Shown here: piece by piece, positions 1 to 11,400 of the stretch
How the letters are laid out: every line of letters begins with the position of its first letter
Position numbering within the stretch: the stretch's first letter is position 1
Source of the DNA: Gnetum montanum
Lineage: Eukaryota > Streptophyta > Gnetopsida > Gnetales > Gnetaceae
Length of the DNA stretch: 64,000 nucleotides
NCBI GenBank assembly: GCA_015680685.1
Contig: MNCI01021041.1
Coordinates: forward strand, 166,864-230,863
Direction of reading: 5' to 3'
The notes under the pieces: generated by a model
Database searches by the model: none
Told to the model about the DNA's origin: nothing
The model's input: the letters and a program-made list of their open reading frames with translations, nothing else
Translations under genes and position numbers: made by a program

Positions 1-193
1 GCCTGGCTTGACAAGTCTGGTGTGAGCTCCATGCCTCCCAAAACCTGAAAAGGCTCTAAGTTGTTCTCATTTCATAGTTAGGCTGAAATTAGTGGTGTTT
101 CATTGGTCCCTCTTTGTTGACATCTGGAGGAATCCACCCGAGAGGCGTTGACAAAGAAGTACAAAACACCACGACCAATCAAGTACCAAGCAT
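1..193 (-). repeat. Start of an E-type LTR (fragment)
   Basis: On the minus strand, bases from about 86 to 193 resemble the first ~100 bases of the LTRs at 28543-30223 (plus) and 37245-38628 (minus). The shared stretch runs through TTTCATTGG, CTTTGTTGA and GACAAAGAA blocks and I estimate it at 70-80% identical by eye. It is probably the 5' end of a 3' LTR whose remainder lies left of the window. The exact edge is uncertain; a TG occurs near 193. Confidence 0.45.
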
Positions 194-1090
194 TTGTCCA
201 TCGGCCCCTGGCTGGACGTCATTGCATCGTGTTCAAAAGTACATGGGATTGTGGAAATGAAGTTCAAGATGCAAGGGGATTTGTTATAATCGGGGGGAAT
301 CAGGAGTTGATCAAGGGTTATAATTTTTGTTGGAATTATGGAAGAGGAATGCTCTCACGTGAACAAGCCATATTTTTTAGTCCTTGTCAGTAGCCAGTGT
401 TTAGCAAAATCAGAACCAAGACATAGGAGGTGCATTCTTTGGAGAAATAGGACTCTTGTAGAGTGTTTATGGAAGACCGTTGTAAATAGCCAAAGCCACG
501 TGATGATGTGCAACATGATCATTTGAGACACAAGTGTAACTATTTTTCCAAGACAATTACCTTCCCACCTAGGGCTTGTATGATAAGAGCCAATGGTCTT
601 TGGTCTATGATGTCAACGGGTCATGAAGACCTTTTTTATGCATTTTGCTCTTTCATCTTTTTATTATTTTTCATTTTGTTTGTTTGTTTGTTTTCTTTCT
701 TTTTCGTTTTTTTGTTCTTTTTGAAAGAGCTTTCTTTCAATGCTGTACTCGTGCTCATGCGCATGCATTTGTATCATGTACCGTGTACTGTGTTTTGCGT
801 TGCAACTGCTTAGAGAAACATAGTGTGAAACAATGTATCAAGAGCTTTGGGATGAGTAGAATGTATCAAGGGGGTGTAATTGAATAGGATAAGGGAAACA
901 TGATGGGGAATAGGAAATGTATCAGGAGTTGGGAATGTACTTATGAACGGATTGATTAACCCAGTTGTGTGTGTTAGAAAGAATGTGATACCTTTTTGTC
1001 ATGATGAATTGCATCTGTGCACGAATGCCTCAGGTATGTCATCCTGCAAACACAACTCCAAGAAGAAAAGAAAACCACAAATGATTTAGT
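194..1090 (-). other. 3' tail of an E-like LTR element, non-coding
   Basis: No convincing gene. Bases 960-1085 align with the region between pol and the 3' LTR of E1 (27820-27910, opposite strand) and of E2 (39310-39430): both have TTTTTGTCA, a GAATTGCA block and CACAACTCCAAGA. This suggests a minus-strand LTR element ends here. Short open frames in the interval show no recognisable domain. Confidence 0.4.
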
Positions 1091-1299
1091 TAACTAAGTA
1101 CTTTAAACTTGAATACAACCAAGGAGATGGAGCCACCATGTGTAATGTCAAAGCAGACAAAATCATGAACAACATCAGCTTCATCAGGGTCCATTAGACA
1201 AATTATGTAGCAAGTCTTTATGGAGCACGTACAACCAATTGCAGCAACATATCTTTTCAAGTATTTCCTGATCATCAATGATGTCACCAGTCTATAGTC

Positions 1300-1660
1300 T
1301 TAGCGGACTTTTGTGGGTTAGTTTCATGTCATAACCCTATGGACGACGCTAGTTTAGTGTCATAGCAGATGGTGCAATGCTAGTTTATAGTCGTAGTGGA
1401 CTGTGAAGAGGAAAACTAGTTTATAATCTTAGTGGACTCTACATGCTAGTTTCACATCATGGAGGACAAATGTAGCAGTTTAGTGTCATACCGGATGAAG
1501 CTCTGTGGTGTCAGTTTACTGTCATGACACCAGGACAGTCTATGGTGCCAATTTCAAGTCATAGCCCTAGGATTGTTCTATGGTATCAGTTTTAGGTCGT
1601 GATGCTAGGACCATTGCATACCTCAAGTTTCATTAGACATAGTACTGTTTCAGGTACAGG
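1300..1660. repeat. Degenerate TAGTTT...CATAG...GGA minisatellite
   Basis: About eight loose copies of a 40-55 base unit of the form (C/T)(A/T)AGTTT(A/C)(A/T)(A/T)GTC(A/T)TAG..GGAC. It resembles the AGTTTTAGGCC minisatellites at 2330-2640 and 12440-12965. No coding potential seen. Confidence 0.4.
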
Positions 1661-1894
1661 TGATTTGTGGGATTAGTGAACTTGTTCTCGTCCATGTCAG
1701 CAAGTCTGAATGCTCCGTTATTGTATGCCTTGATGACTAATTAAGGCCCTCTTCACCTATGAGTGTTTTATTATGGCACTTACTTTTGTATGGTTTTATT
1801 GTTTTTAGTGTTAGTGTTACTGTTCTTCTAGGTTTTGTATTCATGAGTCGTTTTGTTATGCTTACCTGTTTGTTTGTTTTTTGTTCCATTGTAG

Positions 1895-1987
1895 GGACAT
1901 AGTAATGATGAGGCTAGCCCAAGTGGAGCGAGAGCAGATGATGTGGAGGATTTTGGGGGCCAGCCCCCTCCTAGTATTGATGTGTGA
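1895..1987 (+). pseudogene. Last exon of the antisense gene, remnant in element A
   Basis: A 31-codon frame opens right after a strong 3' splice site (T-rich tract, TTCCATTGTAG, ending at 1894) and stops with TGA at 1985-1987. The peptide is acidic and ends ...PPPSIDV. Its composition (runs of D and E), position and splice acceptor match the last exon of the antisense gene of element B (12237-12302, also opened by an AG acceptor). Both sit just downstream of the same protease/minisatellite arrangement read from the other strand. The upstream exons are not recognisable in 194-1890, so this is a leftover. Homology with B rests on context and composition, not on a strong alignment. Confidence 0.4.
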
Positions 1988-2329
1988 GCCAACTGTTAGT
2001 CTAGCTTTAGCTACCAAATGTTTTGGGTTTTTGATGTCTAATGGAAATGTATGAGGATAGATGTACTGATATGGATTTAATCATGGCATAATATGTTGGC
2101 ATTCTATTTCCATGTTGATGTTCTATATATATATATGTATGTATGTATGTTTTCTCTTCTTTTCTTATTTTCTCAGGTACATTGTAAACATATGCGTGTA
2201 GCTGAATATAAAATGAGGTTCCAAAATGTAGAACAAAATGTAAGGAAAATATTTGTAAAAAGAAAAGTAACGAGAATGCATGACTTGAAATTGCAACTTG
2301 TGACATGTAAATGAAAATTTGACATAACA

Positions 2330-2640
2330 TAATGAGAGTTTGTAAACCTGCAACATACTGAGCTCTAGTTTAAAGCCATTTCGGGCTGTGCACATCAGTT
2401 TAGAGTCACGGTGGACCATTGCATCTGTGTTGAAAAAAGAAAAAGGGATTACTAGTTTTAGGCCATAGTGGGCCGAAAATGATAATAGTTTTAGGAAAAT
2501 TAAAAGGAACTGGCCATTTCTAACCATGGCTAGTTTAATGTTATTGTGGATGTTTGTTGGCAGTTTAACGTCATACTAGACAGTTGGTAGTTTAATGTCA
2601 TTCCGGATGCTTGATAGTTTGCCCTAGTTATTGAGTTGTT
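2330..2640. repeat. AGTTTTAGGCC-type minisatellite, element A
   Basis: Several degenerate copies of TAGTTTA(A/G)(A/T)GCCAT...GG(G/C)C(C/T)... and GTTTAATGTCAT units. They lie immediately beyond the protease stop of element A, as the longer array at 12440-12965 does for element B. Confidence 0.5.
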
Positions 2641-5600
2641 TTTTAATTCTTCGTAGTTTGACATGAGGGGTGGGGCATGTAGGTACGATCTTATGCTCCC
2701 CTTCCCCTTCACTGGAGATGTCAAAAGGTAGCTTTGACCAAGAGATGTCAGTAGGAATGGCTCTTATGTCTATGATGTCCAATGCTTCCTCAGTTCTAGT
2801 AGGATCATGGGTTAATAGTTGGTTCATGTCTTGAAGTGCGCTCATGGTTTCTTGTTTAGGCTCAGAGAACTCAACTTCTGACCCTTGATCCATTCCCGAG
2901 TGCGAGGAAGTGAGTGATGTTGTCGTGTCCCCATGTATGATGATTTCACCACCCTCATAAGGTAGGTGGATTTCTTGATGGATTGGTGAGGATACAACTC
3001 TAAGTTGAGCTAACCAAGGTCTTCCTAGAATCAAATTAAACCCCGGCATCTCATCAACCACTATGAATTCAGCCGATGTGGGGAACTGGTTCCCTACTAC
3101 GAAATCCAAGGTAACCATGCCTTTTACCATGACAAGGAAACCACTGAAGGATTTTAAAAAGGAAGTTGTTGTGGGCCGTATTTGCTCTATAAGACCTAGT
3201 TTTTCGATGATAGGAAAGGGTATGATGTTTGTTGCTGCACCATCATCGACATGCACCCTACGTATCTTGAAGTGGTTGACTTGTATTATTATGAACATAG
3301 GGATTGTGGTGACCTCTCCAGTTTTCTCATCTCGCTTAATATCATTGGCACAGAATTCTAGGTATGTGGGCCTTGATTCTTGAGGTTGTCGGGATAGTAC
3401 TACATAAATGGATGGCTCATCTGCGGGAAGGTCCTTGCTAACAGGAATCGAAGTCAATATATGCATGACAGCTTTTCGATGCACCAGTGAGGTCATTACT
3501 AGATCGTAAAGGCTTAAGGAGGTGTTCTTTTTTTTCAAAGCCTATGTGGCTTGGGTCAATGCACTCACTAGATCCTTACCACTTGGGATGCTCTTGTGTG
3601 TGGAGACTTGGTCCATTTGACTCAGCATTCGTATCTCTTGTGGAGAGATTCTTGTGTTAGTAACTGGGGATGTTGATTTTGGGACACAGAGAGTGTCAGT
3701 ATCCTTGTCTCGATGACTTGTGCTAGGCTCACTGGTGGACGAAACCATAGGAACAACATTTTGCGGTATGGGCTTTGGTGGTCCTAATTCATGCTCATGA
3801 TGTTCCTTTTCTAGGCGCTCTCTTGTTAGCCTGTCAGCAAGGCACTCTTGCAAGGGTCACGAGGGAATTGTAGGAGGTTGCATGTCAAGGTTTTTTGGCA
3901 CTTGGATCATGAAGGGAGTGGGTTGGGTTTTTGATGGCGTGGTTGCTGCTGTGATAGAAGGAGGTATGCAAACAACGAATGGTTTTTGGGATGCGGGGAA
4001 TGTGCTTATGATAAAAGGGGTTTGAGGAGGTGTTGAGGTAGATGTAGTTTCAGAAGGCCTACGAATTAAAAAAGGTTTTTGAGGGATGCCTTGTCCATTA
4101 TCCACTTGGATAGTGTTAATCACATATGGTGTGTCCTTAGTATTGAGAGGATCCTTGTAGATCCCCATGGGTTTTTTTTGGGGCTTTACTGGGTTTGCCT
4201 CGTCAAATACTATTTCACCCCTGTAAATCATGCATTGTATATATTTCTTTAAGGTGAAGCAGTAGTCAGTTCCATGCGCACACCATTGGTGATATTCACA
4301 AAACTTGTCCAACCTAAAGCCTCTTGGAACGGGGGGCTCATCGGTTGTAGCTAAAGTTGGGTTTTTAGCCAACTCATAGAATCGATCATGTTTTTGGGAC
4401 ACTGCGGGGAACATTTGTTTGTGTTTGATTAACCCGACCCTTAGAAGTTGGTCTAATAATTGTGAAGGCTTCATAGGAAAGGATGTGTATTGGGTAGGAT
4501 CTTTTCATTCAAATGTACGAGTGTGACCCATGTTTGTGGTTTTAGTTGAGGAAGATTTGGGTGTAGGCGTAGATGTGGTTCTTTCATGGCCGGTTGGAGC
4601 AGTGGGTTGTTTTCCTTTCTGTCCTAAATTTTTAGGTTGGACTATCTCTGCCACTACTACCACCATTGTTTTGGATTTATCCTTATCTTTCCTCATATGT
4701 TGGCTCTTAAAGGCTAAGTAAGCCGGGTCGTTACTTCCTTACATTGCCTCTTCTATGTTCTTGCTTTGTGCGAATGCTTGACTCAAAGTACAGGCACTCA
4801 AATAATAATGTTTTGATTTAATGAAGTCATTTACTGGAACCTTAAGGATGGTAAGCAAGTATGTTTCAGGGATGGGTTCGTGAAGTTCATTCAAGGCTAC
4901 ACTCCACCTTTGGATAAATTTTTGTACTGGCTCTAACAGTGCTTATTTAATCTGAATCAAACCATCTAGTGTGGCTTCAGGCTTTAAATTATATTTGAAA
5001 CGGGTAATGAACTAATGTAACAAATCCTTTAGAGAGGATGTGGAGTTATGGGGTAAAGCTTGGTACCAGTCTAAGGCTTTTCCTATCAAGGACATAGCAA
5101 ATACACATAGAATTGCATGAGGCCAGGCCTGAAGCAATAGACATTCTAGTCGAAATGTTACCAGATGGGTTTTTGGATCTCCCTCTCCATTATATTTGGT
5201 TAGTTGAGGTAATGAGATTTCCTTTGATAAGGTTAATGGTGGAATTGAAGGGTTGATTAGGTCATCTTGGTAGAAGTCCAGCACCTTGAATTTCTCAGTG
5301 TTTGCAATTTTAAGGTGCTTTACCTCCTTAGTTAATGAGTGTATCATTTTCTTTATGTCTACCCACTCTTGGGTGGTAGGTAGATCAGATGGTTGAGTAG
5401 ATTGCGATTGGTAGTAGTTTGATTGTTGCATTGTCTATGGAAAGGGAGACTGTTGGATTGTTGGTTGTTGTGGTGAAGCAACATTCAAAGATGGGATTGC
5501 AGGGTGTGGTACATTGTAGTGAGTAGGTTGGTGTTGCTGAATAGGTGGTGAAACCCACTGCCTAGCCATAGGTTGTGAGGTGACACCCTGAATGTGTTGG

Positions 5601-6411
5601 GCTGAAATAATCAAAGGTGCTCGATGGGTTTGTACTTGTGGTATGTAGTGGGTGGATGTGGAAGTTGGTATAACTAATGACATCCCAATTACTTGAGGTT
5701 GGAAGATTGATCTTGCATTAGTTTGAGGAGGGGATTGTTGGGACTGTACTTGCGGAGGAGAGGGTAACGTGATGACTGGAGGTATGATGGATATGGACGT
5801 ATTAGATTGAATGTTGGGAATGGAGAAGGTGGGGATGGAAGTGGGTACTTCCTGTAGAGAAACCGATGCTCAAGTATTTGTGGATAAAGGAGGAAGGATG
5901 GTTTCTTCCAGGAAAGGTTGGAATGATGGGTTTGCATGGGCATGAGGACTGACGGTATGGTATGAATCCCCATGCTTAGATTGGGCTGCAAAGTTGTCTT
6001 CCTCATCTACGCTCTGAGGCTTTATCAGAGGTGGCTGTAAGGTTTGACTCCTTGCCATGAGAAGCTAAGATATGAGTCGATGATGGGGCTCGGAAAGGGG
6101 GATCATGTCAAATACTGAGGGAGTGAACTCACGACCTCCCTTGTAAATGAGCTCATAGTTTCACTTTGCTTCTCTTTATATGCGGTTGATAGGAAAGTTG
6201 GCTTGAATCTTCACACAAATGAAGTTATATTGTTCTAGTGTGAGGATTGCATAAGTAGGGTCCTTTCCCTATAGCCTAAGTGACTGGTGAGTTGGACCTT
6301 GAGGGTTTATCTCTTGACAATTATGGGTTCTGTCGCAGTCACAAGGTTTGAGGTCCCGACCCCAAAGTTAGAGATTTGTAGCATCGGTGTGTTGATGTAG
6401 GAAGATTCCAT
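2624..6411 (-). pseudogene. gag-pro: gag-protease polyprotein of element A (Ty3/gypsy), decayed
   Basis: Read on the minus strand. The ATG at 6411 was chosen by analogy with element B; there is a frame change before 6058. From 6058 down to 2624 everything lies in one reading frame broken only by stop codons. Order: Gln/Pro-rich N-terminus; retrotransposon gag core (about 5230-4750, with KALDWYQALP and FITRFKYNL); a CEYHQ...HGTDYC.TLK zinc-binding-like block (about 4310-4230); a Pro-rich linker; a retropepsin domain (about 3290-2960) with VDDGAATNI in place of D-S/T-G and the FNLILGRPWL flap-side motif. No RT, RNase H or integrase follows, so this is a gag-pro-only, non-autonomous product. Stops near 5868, 5432, 5010, 4936, 4740, 4502, 3854 and 3539 are each explicable as CAG, CAA or CGA to stop. 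The protease motif resembles Tat/Ogre-type elements. Confidence 0.85.
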
Positions 6412-6414
6412 AGT

Positions 6415-6545
6415 GGCGTGAGTAACTGGGCTTGACAAGCTTAGCATGAGTAAATTGGGCTTGACAAGTTGAGCGTGAGTAAACTGGGCTTGACAAGTTG
6501 AGCATGAGTAACTGGGCTTGACAAGCTGGGTGTGTACCAGGCAAG
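6415..6545. repeat. 38-bp tandem repeat around CTTGACAAG
   Basis: About four copies of GAGTAA(A)CTGGGCTTGACAAG(C/T)T. The same CTTGACAAG core occurs at 7-15, at 7641-7649 and in degenerate form near 6760-6800. It lies between the gag ATG of element A and its primer binding site, i.e. in the transcribed leader. Confidence 0.65.
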
Positions 6546-6875
6546 ATGCAGGTTGCAAGTACTGAGAGGAGCTCACTATGCTCAGTTGATGGTGGTGGTT
6601 ATGGGAACGTTACTTGGTAGGCTGTATATGAAGCGACTTGTTTAAGCAGCATGTGTACGCTATTTGGGTTCTGATGATGCAGTTGCAGAGTTTGAAGTGC
6701 TGGCCGTAACGTAAGAGTTTTGCAGGGTTGTACGCTCGATTAATTTAGTGTGAGTAGACTAGGGTGGGCTTGAGCAAGCTGGGCTTGAGCAAGCTTAGCT
6801 TGAGTTTAGCACCTAGTCTATGCAACATTTAAAAGGTAGCATGATCAATGTTTCGACGGGACGGTAAACATGTTG

Positions 6876-6894
6876 GGCCCTCCTTCTAATGCCA
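6876..6894 (-). other. Primer-binding-site-like sequence, element A
   Basis: On the minus strand, just after the inferred LTR end, the sequence begins TGGCATTAGAAGGAGGGCC. Element B has a matching TGGTAGAAGGATGGCC at 18186-18201 in the same place. Both start with TGG, complementary to the CCA end of a tRNA. I cannot name the tRNA with confidence (a Leu-type acceptor is possible). Confidence 0.45.
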
Positions 6895-8400
6895 ATTTAC
6901 CCTATTGACCGAAATCGTCGATGTGAGGCTAGAAGGGAAAAGAATGTTGAAAGATTATCAAAGAGACACAGCTGACCCTACCTTCATGTGAGGGCAAGCT
7001 AGAAAAAAAGGAAATGACAGAGTGCCTTGGATGGTCTACACGAAAATCAACAAAGGACTTCCCTGAGCGTAAGCTATGGCTTGCGCTGGGGTTATCGTAA
7101 CTGATGATGTACGAAATGTAAACAAATTGTAACCACAATGGCATATATAGAAGCGTAAAATACATAAAAATAGAGCAAATAATGTAATGGAAGGTAATAA
7201 TGAACTATATTGTATTGCTTAACAAGGGTGTGCACTAGTCAAAGTGTAGTTGTGTGTGTGTGTGGATGGCAAGTCAAGTGCTAAGCCTCGGAGTGATGTG
7301 TTTACAGGTGCTTGGATGCTAGGAGTTATGTGCACCCGAGCATCCAAAGTTACCAGTCAATGCTCCCAAAGCCATCAACCTACAAAATTGCCAACCTCGT
7401 TTATGTGAATGGATGGGGTATTTATAAGGTTTGGCTAGGCTTGGGTGCAGAATTCATGGACGAGATCAACGACTGAGAAATGAGAGGGAAACAGATTGTG
7501 TGACAGGTGTTTGATGGACAGCTAGGTATGAATTGGACATGCATAGGCAGGCTACATTCTTGACCGGATGCACTGTATCTTGTATTGGCTTATGCAAGCT
7601 AGCTTACGCCCATAGAAGCAGATACAATTTGAAGTGTAAGAGCTTGACAAGCTCACAAATGGTGAAAATTTACAATAAAAATGATAGTGTACAACAAGAG
7701 AAATTGACTTTGGTTAGCTTGGAACTTTTTTTTTGCTGCTATTGTTGCTTTTGCCTTTTTTTTTTTCATTTCTATTTTCGTTTTGAAATCTATGTTTTTT
7801 GTTATCATTTTTGTTGCCATTTTTGGCCATTACACCACCGCTATTGCTGATTTGGCCACTATAGATGCTACACTAAGGTTGCATGCAGTGTTGTCTAGAC
7901 CACCATTGCTATGGCTGGCTTGCCATAGAGGTTTAGGTGATTCTGGCAACCTAGCATGCGAATAGCGTAGCGTATGACCCTCAGGAGGGTTTGGTCATGC
8001 GCATGATTTGACAGCGTAACACGTGTCTATCACAGGGTAGTGCAAATCATTTTGTTAGATAGAAGATTTGTTGAAATGGGTGCAGCGTATTAAATCCTTT
8101 CTTGTTTAAAAATTCACATTTAATATTTTTGTTTTCTATTTTGCTGCTACGCTAAGTCGGGGTGTTATTTTGCTACGCTACATGCAAGGAAAGAGTTATG
8201 CTACATTATTTGCAAACAGTTTATCCTACTATGCTCCAAGATAACTCCACTTGAACATCATGTGAACATTTGCCATTATGTTGTGTAGGATGATGCTAAG
8301 GCCCATTTTGATTGTCCTAAAAATTGTAGGGATTCTGTGCTGCCTAAGTGAACTAGTGGCCAATGTTCCTCTACCCCATGCACGTGTGGGGCAGTAGGCG
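6895..8400 (-). repeat. LTR of element A (possibly also the 3' LTR of B)
   Basis: Minus-strand LTR region bounded on the left by the primer-site-like sequence. It shares short blocks with 18202-19600: GACCGAAA near the end, an ATG(T/C)GAGGG...GCT(A/G)G block, a TATAAATACC promoter and CTACGCTA-rich DNA upstream. I could not fix the right edge; 8300-8460 is plausible. If A and B are a tandem pair formed by recombination, this one LTR serves as the 5' LTR of A and the 3' LTR of B. Confidence 0.5.
7417..7429 (-). promoter_or_regulatory. TATA box of LTR A
   Basis: Minus strand CCTTATAAATACCCC. The LTR of B has CCTATAAATACCCTG at 18810-18823 in the corresponding place. Its conservation in two diverged LTRs supports a real core promoter. 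Confidence 0.55.
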
Positions 8401-8485
8401 ATCTGGTTCCAGGAAGGTGCATGGGACTTCCTGCAATTTATCCTTCAACATTTTAGTGTGATCATTTGGTCACACTTATCGGAGG

Positions 8486-11400
8486 AGGCAGTGGCCGTAA
8501 TTATAGAAACCTTGTTTCCTAGGGCAAACCGGGGTATTTTGAGATTTTTGACCAATGGAGCAATTGGGAGCGGGTAGGCAGAGGGATCTAGTCAGTTCCC
8601 AAAAAACTTGAGGCGTCTGGCTTGGATCTAGGAAATGCCTAAATATAATTGCTACCACTTGTACAACACGTTGTTCATTTCTCATCACATGGGAACCTAT
8701 TTTCAAAACCCACCAGGAACCGTTTATTGTGCTGGCAGGTGAGTTCTGTAAACATATTCCGCTATGTTATGTAATGCATGTTACACTAGGAAAAAAAGTT
8801 AACAGTGTATGTGCTTTTCTTGTTACCAGGTTTTATGTGCTTTTCTTGTTACCAGGTTTTACATCAACAAGAGTGGGCTTCATGATGACACTGATGCCTT
8901 GGCCTTGGCACAGATGGCGCTGCGTGAGTTTTCCTCCACCGAGAATATGCATGTAGGTGTGATAGGCCAATGCGGGGGTGGATACAAAACCTATCCAACC
9001 CGGTACTCCCAGTTCTATGATAGGTGCAAGGAGTTCGGTTGGTTGGATGGGGATTAGGCACCCTTTAGGATGATCACCGTTGAAGACATGTTGGTGGATC
9101 TCCCACCGTTCCCATCATCGTTTAAGTCTGGTACGCTAAACCACGAGTTGTTTGCATGTTCAAGTGTTGTTTCTGTTTTGTTTAAATTTTTTCTTTTTCT
9201 TTTTGTAAACTACTACAGCGGTGAAGAAATCCCAAGAGGTGATGGTGATCACCTCTAGACATAACAAGGCTAACATTTACTTCAAGTACGGGGAGGTGGA
9301 CGAGACCAAATGCTGGCTCTGCAACGGGGCCCTGAAATTGCTCACCAACAACCTTTGGGATGCTGGGCTCATGGAATTATTCTTGGCCGTGAACCCAAGC
9401 ATCCCTACTACTGAGATGCTTGCCCTAGCTGACTCTTTTTCTGAAAGAGTAGACTGCTTCCGCACATGTGTGCACATTGTGCTGGTGGTCCTTGAGATTA
9501 ATGACCAACTATTCGTGGATCTCTTTGGTGTCCCTTATGATGGTCTTCTCATGGGAGCAAAGACTGAAAAGGAGGCAAACCATCAGGGGGACATTGAGGA
9601 GTGACTAGGGGCAATGAAAGGGCGAAAGGGGATTCCCATTGAAGTAGCTACGCTGAAAGTGGCCAAAAAGGTTTACCCCATCTTCTGTGCCCGAGCTTTC
9701 CCTAAGCTACTTTCCCAAGGTAAGATCATTGGGATTGAGCAAGCTTGGGTAATGAGGGAGGTCATGGAAGAGGAGGCACATTACAACTGGGCCAAACATC
9801 TTTGCAAAGGTCTGAAGGCTGAAATGGTCAAGCTTCATAAGAAGCCTGAATCCTATTTCAATGTGCATCATGCCTTTTTCGTAGCTTGCTTGCGACGATT
9901 CGTAGAATTCTTGGTAGTCCATGAGAATGGAGTCTAGGTGATGCAAAATCGTAACCAGATTTCCAAACCATGGATTTGCCAGGTTTTCCACACCACTTGA
10001 GCCTAGGATCCCCCAGAAGCTATTGGGGAGTCATTTTCAATGATGACTAGGGATCAGGTGGCCTGCAACTTCTGTGGCTAGGACAATGTAGAAGAGGCAC
10101 CCCCTACTACTACGGGTAGCATATCATAAGGGAAATGCCTCATTGTGAGGATGGTAGCCACTAATTTTTGGTGAAAAAGGTCTCCTCCGATTGAGGAGCC
10201 TCCCCGTATGGATGAATAAGGGGGGCAGAAACTATAGTTTAAGTTACGCAGGATACAGCCTCCTATCGGTAAATGCATTTCTCTTTTTTTATTTGTTTCT
10301 TTACTTATTTGGTTAATGCTTGCTACATTGTGCTATGTTAGGTAGTGTAGTACGACATAGGATTTGTCTTAAGTTAGTCTATTTTTGCCTAATGTGAACA
10401 TGCTTTGCTACCAAAGGAAGAAGAAGAAGAAGACGGCGGAGAAGAGGTGATAGCCCTTGAAACGGGGATGACTAATAAAGATGCGGGGGACTTGGCCGTG
10501 GAGGAAAGGGCTCCGATCAAGAAAGAAGGAGATCTCACCATAAAGGAAGCTTCCATCGACAAGGAAAATGCTCCTACTGATGAGGAGGACGTTTCTGCCA
10601 ATGGGGAGGACTCCCTTGCTGATGAGGAGGATACTATGCGGATGAGGAGAATGCTGGTGCCACAAAAAGAAGGGCCCCAGCGAATAAAGAAGAGGCTCAT
10701 GTCAACTAGGAAGGGACCTTTGCCAACAATCCCTTTACTAAATTTAGTTCAACGTTGGAGGAGCGGATGAACACAGAGGGTGCTACCATGGTGTTAAGCT
10801 AGCAAGAAGGAGGGGAGCTACAACTAGATGCTGGTGAGTTTGACCGCATGTTTGACATTTTGTCAATGGACGACCCCCTCACTCTCACCCTTAAGGGTTT
10901 GTTGGGTAGGAGCTTAACATTGTCATTTGCATTGCTCATTAGCTTTATTATAGTCCTCTCAGTCATAGCTAACACGTTTCATTGTGTAGCAGATACCACT
11001 GTTGACATCGTAGGGCCTTCTTCGATCCACCTATGACCTTGGGCCAAGACCCCTGATAAGTTTGCCTTTATGCAAGGGGTGGTCAACGACATGATTGGCT
11101 GTCTAAGGCAAATCAATCCAAAAGTGGGTAAGTGAAGTAGCTATGCTACATTGTTGACTTGTTACACTAGGCTTTTTGGATTGCTAAAATTTACTACGCT
11201 AAATTGCTAAACTTCGCTACGCTAACTTGCCAAACTTTGCTACGTTAACTCGCTAAACTTTGCTATGCTAACTTGCTAAACTTTGCTACGTTGCTGGGAC
11301 TAATGCTTTTTTATGTGTTGTTGACAGCCTTTCGCCTCAAGTGGGACCCAAAGCAAACAGTGAATATTGATGCCATGCCTACATTCCCATCGGAAGTGAT

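Noticed and set aside
148-393. 81-codon open frame near the left edge
   Set aside because: No domain, and its start overlaps sequence that matches the beginning of the E-type LTRs; treated as chance.
1090-1287. 65-codon minus-strand frame
   Set aside because: No similarity to integrase ends or any known domain; lies between the E-like tail and a minisatellite.
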